DNA from: Goniomonas avonlea
Taxonomy: Eukaryota; Cryptophyceae; Goniomonadida; Goniomonadaceae
Length of the DNA stretch: 11,164 bases
Assembly: GCA_003573635.1 (NCBI GenBank)
Contig: QUTJ01031375.1
Location: 1 to 11,164 of the forward strand
Direction: 5' to 3'
Below, piece after piece: positions 6,950 through 11,164 of this stretch. Made by a program: the position numbers and the translations under genes. The notes under the pieces were generated by a model that was not told the DNA's origin, did no database searches, and worked only from the letters and a program-made list of their open reading frames with translations. The stretch's first letter is position 1; each line of letters opens with the position of its first letter.

Positions 6950-8349
6950 ATGCACGAAGTCGAAGAGCCGTGTGGCGAGACTGGCACGCTGATATCCCCA
7001 GAGTCTCGTAATGTCACACCGCGTCGTTCTTTGTGTGCGTCGCTTCTTGCGTCACCAAATACTACCCTCATGTTGGTCTCAATCGCCATCTTCCTGGACA
7101 CGACGTTTGCTGGTCTGATGATGCCGTTTCTTCCCCAGATGATGCACAACTGGGGCGTCCCTCGGATTTACATTGGGGCCATGTATGCCTCTTTTTCTGC
7201 AGCGGCGGGTATCGGGAGCATCTGCGCTGCCGCCGTGCTCAAAACGGGTCGAAAATGCCAGAGGGCACTCGTGCTTTCGCTGGTATGCTTCGCTGGTGCA
7301 ACTTCCGTTTTCGCCGTCTCCACGTCGTACACAGCATTCCTCGTCGCCCGCATAGCTCAAGGCGGATGCAGCGCGTTGACGTGGACGGCAGGCTTGTCTT
7401 TGTGTGGTCTGGCCTTCGAGAACCATCAGCAAGGGAGGGCGTTTGCTAACGTCATGATGGCGGCCAACCTTGGGGTCTTGACCGGCCCTGCTATCGGCGG
7501 TGGCCTGTTCACCCTCTCTGGGAATAAGTCTGTGGTGTTCGCAGCTCCGGCCGGGCTTCTGTTGCTCCTCATTCCTGGAGTCTTGGCGTTGCCACCCCCC
7601 AACGATGAAGCGTCCGAGCACTCTGTTCGCCTATCGATATCGGCGCAGGCAACGTTACTTGCCAAGGAACCCCTGTTCGTTCTTCTTGCCCTTGCAAATG
7701 TTGTTCTTGCCATGACGTCGTGGTCTCTGGAGCCAGTGTTCGGTACGAACCAATTTGCCCCATCTTGCCTGACTCGTGCACAGGAATTTGGATGGAAGAG
7801 TCATTCAACAGCAAGCCTCTTGAGATCAGTTTGATATGGAGCTGTTTCCCGCTTGCTCTCTCTGTTGCCACCCCCTTTGTTGGGTGCTTTGTGGACAGTC
7901 ACTCTGACAAAAGGTCCCACACAGTCATCTTTGGGTTTATGTGTATTGCTGCAGGGTCTGTGCTGGTCTCCCAGGTCTCTTCGCGAGGCAGGCTGGTTGG
8001 CGCCCTGGTATTGTTAGGCTGTGGGCAAGCAATTGGCGAGGGGCCGACGGTCCCTCAGCTCAACGCCATTGCTGACCAAGTTGGCCGGGTTGACCCTGGA
8101 ATAGTGCCTGCAGTCGTCACATTTTGTATGAACTTGGGTGGCTTTCTTGGGCCCATGCTGGTCACCACTGTTGTGCACCTCGAGTCCTTCCCTGCTGCGT
8201 GTGTTGCACTTGGACTGGTCGCTGGCATGTTCATTTGTGTGTTCGCTCTGCTCCCGTTGCTGTGGCCATCGAAGCCAAAGGTGTCTCCTTTCTACCAGGA
8301 ATACGGAGCTGTGCCAGGAAGCCCCTGTCCAAGTTCGCGCAGTCAGTGA
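6950..8349 (+). CDS. SLC18-like major facilitator transporter (two exons)
   Basis: This 452-residue, 12-segment MFS protein resembles the SLC18 branch (vesicular monoamine/acetylcholine transporter type, proton antiport). Exons 6950-7742 and 7784-8349 join in phase 1 over a 41-nt intron (GTACGA donor, TGCACAG acceptor). The join restores LEPVFG-IWMEES (260 onward), equivalent to the family's LEPxxPIWM stretch in segment 7. Other marks are an Asp50 in the first membrane segment (FLDTTFAGLMMPFLP), the loop after segment 2 (LKTGRKCQRA), GPAIGGGLF near segment 5, and the DSHSDKRSH loop as the second motif A. An N-terminal cytosolic tail of about 38 residues and a short C-terminal tail ending SPCPSSRSQ flank the core. 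In protists, SLC18-like proteins can be organic cation or drug exporters, so the substrate is unknown. No AATAAA follows closely; AATACA at about 8352 is the nearest variant. Confidence 0.86.
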
Positions 8350-8540
8350 TTAATACAAAAATAGAGCTGCCCAAGAAAAGATTAGTCGTGGGTGTGTGGG
8401 TCGGATATGAGGAGCACGGTCGGTCATCCATCTCCCCCCCCCCCCTCTGGTTCCTGGATGACTTGAATCCTCTCGATCTGCTCCTAGGCAGATCTACGGA
8501 TCTGTGGCTGCTGTGCAGCAGCACTGCAGCTCCTTGTTTG

Positions 8541-8582
<42 letters not shown>

Positions 8583-8658
8583 GGAAGTGCCTTGGAGGTC
8601 CAGGTCGAATAGGAATCAGAAAAAAAACCACCCTTGACAATAATTGGTTTGGGACAAC
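8350..8658. other. Intergenic region with poly-C and CT tracts
   Basis: No gene is seen between the transporter stop and the possible first exon of the RhoGEF gene. The stretch has a C run at about 8434-8445, a GGCAGATCTACGGATCTGTG segment at about 8489-8508 that recalls the edge repeat at 10990-11164, and a long CT microsatellite. Open frames through it translate the CT repeat as SLSLSL or RERERE and are artefacts. Confidence 0.5.
8545..8577. repeat. CT dinucleotide microsatellite
   Basis: An uninterrupted (CT)16 run follows TTTGAATA and ends at CGCTGAGG. Long pure CT/GA tracts are prone to slippage and can form triplex (H-DNA) under supercoiling. It is probably polymorphic among strains. 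Confidence 0.95.
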
Positions 8659-8691
8659 ATGGGTTGGATCTGCGGCTGCTCTGAAGTTCCT
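8659..8691 (+). CDS. Tentative first exon of the IQ/RhoGEF gene
   Basis: ACAACATGG gives an ATG in good context, followed by ten codons (MGWICGCSEVP) and a strong GTAGGT donor at 8692. Splicing to the phase-0 CAG at 9010-9012 would fuse it in frame to GSPVLIQ, just before the IQ motif. Splicing to the acceptor at 8963 would be out of phase. The predicted start, Met-Gly with nearby Cys5 and Cys7, would suit N-myristoylation and palmitoylation. Evidence is only a start, a donor and phase, so a longer upstream gene with other exons is equally possible. Confidence 0.25.
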
Positions 8692-8963
8692 GTAGGTGCA
8701 TGCACAGGCCCAGGGACAGGGTTTTCAACTTCCTCTTCTTTCCTGTGCCGGAGTATTTCCACACAACTAACAGGTACGCCGGTCCTACGGTAACCGAAAC
8801 GGTAACCTACCCCCCGTATCCATCGCCAAAAAGTTGGCAAAAACTGGTCTGACATTCCCTCGGCCGATTTGTCCTGTTGGCCAGAAGCCGCCGAACCAGA
8901 GTGATGAAAAAATGGTACGGAACTGGATGACGTGCTCTTGGTTGTGATCAGCTGTTCCTTCAG

Positions 8964-9830
8964 GTTCAAGAAAACTGGTTCGAAGCCAAAGAAGCACCCT
9001 TCTCGTAAACAGGGAAGTCCTGTCTTGATCCAAGCAATGGTTCGCGGATGGCTTGGAAGGCGAAAGTTTGCGGCCGCTCGAGAACAGTTCCAGCGTCGCA
9101 GTCAATTAGTTGGGGAGCTTGTCGTCACTGAGAGGGATTACCTTTATAAACTGGATGTCTGCCTGAAGCTGTACGTTCGGCCACTGCGCGCAGTCTGCGG
9201 AACTCCGGCCGAGGTGGTGTTGTGCTGTTCCGAATTTCAGCTATTGATGGCATCTCGCAGGTTTTGGACACTGCTTCAGCCAGTCGTCTGTTTTCTTGCC
9301 TGGAGGAGCTCGCGGTTGTGAGTGCACGACTGTTTTCCAATTTGGAGGCCTGCATTAAAGAAGCGCACACGAACCAAGTTCCGAAGGCTGCCTTTGTGTT
9401 TGGCAAAGTGGTAAGATACTGTTTGGTTATGATGGTTCTCACAACATTTGTTTCCAGGATCTGTTGTTTGAAGCGTTTGAGCTGTACGCGAAGTCATTTC
9501 CCGTCGCCCTGGCCCTGCTAGATTCTCTCCAAGTGCACCCGAAGTTCTATCAATTTTGCCAGGTACACTCCATTCAAAGGATCCATCGGCTAATTTCCGT
9601 TCGTCCCCTGCTGTTTGAATAGACTACGGTGATGGTCTTTTGTGTCTTTTTAGCGCCCACTCTCAGTGGTCTCACTCTCATTTCGGCAGGATGCGGTCCA
9701 CCATCGACTTGATCAACTCCTTCAACCGCGCATTCCGCGCAGCAGGACCAAGCCAAAGTGCTCGTTCGAATTGCCTGAATTGCTTCATCTGCCAGTCCAA
9801 AGACTAGCCTACTACACTCTTCGGCTGGAG
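8964..9830 (+). CDS. IQ-motif RhoGEF (Dbl homology domain), partial, four exons
   Basis: Guanine-nucleotide exchange factor for Rho-family GTPases, with a calmodulin-type IQ motif (IQAMVRGWLGRRKF) directly before the DH domain. Exons: 8964-9213, 9261-9410, 9458-9562, 9690-9830; the three introns (47, 47, 127 nt) are all phase 0. DH conserved region 1 is LVGELVVTERDYLYKLDV with the key Glu of TERDY. The joined second exon gives ASRLFSCLEELAVVSARLFS, and the third gives LFEAFELYAKSFPVALALLD. Region 3 is FELPELLHLPVQRLAYYTLR, where the usual KPVQR Lys is Leu and RYPLLL is altered. The last exon ends at a GTGAGC donor within the helix after PVQR, so the final DH helix and the expected PH domain are missing from the window. 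The 5' boundary (8964 or 9013) is unsure. Confidence 0.8.
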
Positions 9831-10028
9831 GTGAGCACGAAGTGTCGCTGTTCTTGACTCGTCGTGCTTCTAGCATGCATGCTGTGCAGTTGGTCATGAC
9901 AGGGTGAGGTATTGAGGGGGTAACTCAGATTTATGGGTGAGGTATTGAGAGATTCCGTCGCACCCCCGCTTGCCGACACCTGACATCGTTTGAACCACGG
10001 TGCTTTTTTGTGTCGTCTCTCGATATAT
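9831..10028 (+). other. Start of the intron or end region after the last DH exon
   Basis: The GTGAGC donor opens this stretch. It contains GGGTGAGGTATTGAG twice (9902-9916 and 9935-9949, 33 bp apart) but no exon that continues the DH fold or begins a PH domain. Either a long intron starts here, or the gene is truncated. Confidence 0.45.
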
Positions 10029-10170
10029 GAGGGCAATACGCTGTAGTGATCCGGCAATATGCTGTAGTGATGAGGCACTATGTTTTCGTGGCTTATCTCA
10101 GCGGTATGAGGCAATATGTTTGAGTGTCTTATCCAGGTCTGAGGCACTATGTTACTGTGTCTTCTCTTTA
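10029..10170. repeat. Degenerate GAGGCAATATG repeats
   Basis: Five loosely conserved copies of a GAGGCAMTATGYT word lie at 10029 (GAGGGCAATACGCTGTAGTG), 10053, 10072, 10108 and 10141, spaced 19-36 bp. The first two share CTGTAGTGAT, while later ones share GTGTCTTAT/CTTATC. The spacing is too irregular for a satellite or a CRISPR array. The minus-strand frame over it (9812-10147) merely repeats ILPH/IVPH-like residues. Confidence 0.7.
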
Positions 10171-10193
10171 TTGCTGCCGCCCGCTTTAGTCCA

Positions 10194-10390
10194 GTGTGAG
10201 TAAACCTATTGTCTGCAGATTGGATAAGGAGCGGAAAAAGGAAAAGCGCAGTCTGTGCTTGCGCCTGTAGCTACGGGGCTGACACATATATGGACAGGAG
10301 TTACGAGTGATGTCTGTACCTGGATGCAAGGAGGAGACGATTCTTCGCTCAACAGTTCCGCGGGTGCGTGAACCTACTATTGCCTCCTAG
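10194..10390. other. Unassigned region with two similar short segments
   Basis: GTGAGTAAACCTATTGTCTG (from 10196) and GTGCGTGAACCTACTATTGC (from 10364) resemble each other, 168 bp apart, and each ends in AG within about 27 bp. The first is followed by a short Lys/Arg-rich frame (LDKERKKEKRSLCLRL, then TAG at about 10267-10269), but its phase does not follow from the last DH exon. I call no gene here. Confidence 0.3.
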
Positions 10391-10440
10391 TCGAGTACGA
10401 TATCGTACCAGTACGACGTTTTTTGGGGGGGAGGGGGGGG
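10391..10440. repeat. CGTACCAGTACG palindrome copy and G tract
   Basis: TCGTACCAGTACGA at 10403-10416 is a 14-bp palindrome around a CA centre, preceded by a partial arm TCGAGTACGA. It is followed by CGTTTTTT and a G-run (10425-10440, one interrupting A). The same palindrome followed by CGTTTTT recurs at 10604-10623, so the two mark related boundaries about 200 bp apart. The G-run could form a quadruplex. Confidence 0.7.
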
Positions 10441-10582
10441 TTGCGATGACAGAATAGGTCTGATCTGATTGCCAGTTCGGGAGGATTTTGGACCCTTTGT
10501 GGTCTCGCTCTGATCCTGGACCAATCCACCAAAATAAACACTATCTATGCCCATTTGAAAAATGAACCATCGTACTGACAAT

Positions 10583-10617
10583 GTCGTACCAGTACGACAT
10601 AATCGTACTGGTACGAC
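10583..10617. repeat. 35-bp perfect inverted repeat made of two palindromes
   Basis: GTCGTACCAGTACGA, then CATAA, then TCGTACTGGTACGAC: the two 15-nt arms are exact reverse complements, and each arm is itself a near-palindrome around CA or TG. The DNA can fold as one long hairpin or as two smaller ones. Confidence 0.9.
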
Positions 10618-10620
10618 GTT

Positions 10621-10654
10621 TTTAACTAGAAGGTACTAGTGCCTTCTGGTTAAA
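10621..10654. repeat. 34-bp near-palindrome
   Basis: TTTAACTAGAAGG, TACTAGTG, CCTTCTGGTTAAA: the arms are complementary except for two positions, which become G-T pairs in one strand. The centre contains ACTAGT. It starts 3 bp after the preceding inverted repeat and ends where the 22-bp repeats start. Confidence 0.85.
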
Positions 10655-10755
10655 ACACGTACTCGGACGTGTTTCAACACGCACTAGGACGTGTTTCAAC
10701 ACGCACTAGGACGTGTTTCACTAGGACGTGTTTCACGTCCTAGTGCGTGCTGAAA
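10654..10755. repeat. 22-bp tandem repeats with palindromic units and an inverted copy
   Basis: Three units start at 10654, 10676 and 10698 (AACACGCACTAGGACGTGTT type, the first with TACTCGG), followed by a partial unit ACTAGGACGTGTTTC at 10719-10733. Each unit has AACACG and CGTGTT arms, so each can form a small hairpin. The block ends in an inverted copy, CACGTCCTAGTGCGTGCTGA, at 10734-10753. The whole array can fold back on itself. Confidence 0.88.
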
Positions 10756-10792
10756 TTGAATTTTCCAATGGAGATGGCCGATGTTGGTAAAT

Positions 10793-10813
10793 AACGTCCT
10801 AGTACGTTCAAAC
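10793..10813. repeat. Distant inverted copy of the 22-bp unit
   Basis: AACGTCCTAGTACGTTCAAA resembles the reverse complement of the CACTAGGACGTGTTT unit and is palindromic itself (AACGT and ACGTT arms). It stands 38 bp beyond the array, separated by TTGAATTTTCCAATGGAG sequence. Confidence 0.7.
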
Positions 10814-10977
10814 AAGGATAGGTCAGGTCTCGGTTCCTTCGAACATGTATGGAACGCGGTCCTATCCGATGCCCATTCGGGCACGAATGATGAAGAAAGA
10901 GCGGGTAATTCTAAAAATAGGCCCGCCTTGGGATTCCTGCCGGAAGGACTCAGAGGGAAAAAACAGAAAAAAGGGCA
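10814..10977. other. Non-coding stretch with small stem-loops, no gene seen
   Basis: GGATAGG (10816-10822) and CCTATCC (10861-10867) are inverted, and CATTCG-GGCA-CGAATG (10874-10889) is a short hairpin. Short frames of 62-77 residues cross the area without any domain. The purine-rich end (GGGAAAAAACAGAAAAAAGG) is low complexity. Confidence 0.4.
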
Positions 10978-10984
10978 GAATGAT

Positions 10985-11164
10985 CAGTTGCAACCCGACC
11001 CGCAAAAGCAGTAGATCGGCAGATCTGTGGTCATAGACCCGCAGAACCCGCGCAGAACCCGCAGATCCTCAGATCCTCAGATTAGATCCGCAGATCTGTG
11101 ATCAGACCCGCAAACCCGCCGAACCAGATCTGAGGCAGACCCGTAGAACCCGCAAATCCTCATA
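10985..11164. repeat. CAGATC / ACCCGC degenerate repeats at the window edge
   Basis: A mosaic of CAGATCTGTG, AGACCCGCAGAACCCGC, CAGATCCTCAGATC and their variants is repeated with partial periodicity. GATCGGCAGATCTGTGGTCA at about 11013 and GATCCGCAGATCTGTGATCA at about 11085 are about 72 bp apart, each followed by GACCCGC. AGATCT is palindromic. The array runs off the window end, so its length is unknown. A related word occurs at about 8489-8508. Confidence 0.75.

Noticed and set aside
8965-9030. GGTTCGAAGCC resembling a tRNA T-loop
   Set aside because: It lies inside the IQ/RhoGEF exon, and no acceptor, D or anticodon stems can be drawn around it.
9812-10147. 111-residue minus-strand frame
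   Set aside because: Its peptide periodicity (ILPH, IVPH, SVLP) only reflects the GAGGCAATATG DNA repeats, and it overlaps the last DH exon.
10029-10170. Possible CRISPR-like array
   Set aside because: Repeats are short, degenerate and irregularly spaced, and the window is clearly eukaryotic with spliceosomal introns.
10217-10269. Short Lys/Arg-rich frame after CTGCAG as a last RhoGEF exon
   Set aside because: Its open frame does not match the phase-0 donor of the last DH exon, and in phase 0 it stops after two codons.
10654-10755. Possible CRISPR array of 22-bp repeats
   Set aside because: The units are directly contiguous without unique spacers.

Overview
This is a eukaryotic nuclear fragment, most likely from a protist. 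The coding segments join across short GT-AG introns (41, 47, 47, 53, 56, 80, 127 and 149 nt in the models below). AATAAA-type polyadenylation signals lie just after several stops. Gene families include a subunit of the oligosaccharyltransferase complex, a Dbl-homology RhoGEF with an IQ motif, and membrane di-iron (histidine-box) enzymes. I cannot name the lineage from sequence alone. Compact introns, abundant poly-C and CT tracts and genes packed in both orientations suit several microalgal or heterotrophic protist groups.

Layout. Positions 1-356 hold a TG-rich microsatellite and probable intron. Positions 357-1006 (+) are the 3' end of a HEAT-repeat gene. Positions 1120-1686 (-) are a four-exon gene that I reconstruct as a KRTCAP2/KCP2 homologue, a small oligosaccharyltransferase subunit. 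It is convergent with the HEAT gene. Positions 1687-2784 hold no gene I can support but contain a degenerate repeat family: two near-identical 114-bp tandem copies, older copies, and inverted copies at about 2625-2720. Positions 2785-3843 (-) are an intronless 352-aa protein of unknown family. Positions 4106-5356 (+) and 5610-6659 (-) are two different intronless fatty acid hydroxylase / sterol desaturase superfamily genes, tail to tail, each with its own polyadenylation signal between them. Positions 6950-8349 (+) are a two-exon SLC18-like (vesicular amine transporter type) major facilitator, head to head with the second hydroxylase. Positions 8350-8963 carry poly-C and CT tracts and perhaps the first exon of the next gene. 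Positions 8964-9830 (+) are four exons encoding an IQ motif and most of a DH (RhoGEF) domain. Positions 9831-11164 show no recognisable exon. They hold dispersed repeats, a cluster of palindromes and palindromic 22-bp tandem repeats, and a CAGATC/ACCCGC-rich degenerate repeat at the edge.

Function. Most neighbours look unrelated, as expected in a compact eukaryotic genome. The one grouping worth considering is the hydroxylase, hydroxylase, transporter trio (4106-8349), which could modify and export a lipid or sterol-like molecule, but this is inference only. The most unusual DNA is the palindrome-rich block at 10391-10813 and the inverted and tandem repeat family at about 2030-2720.
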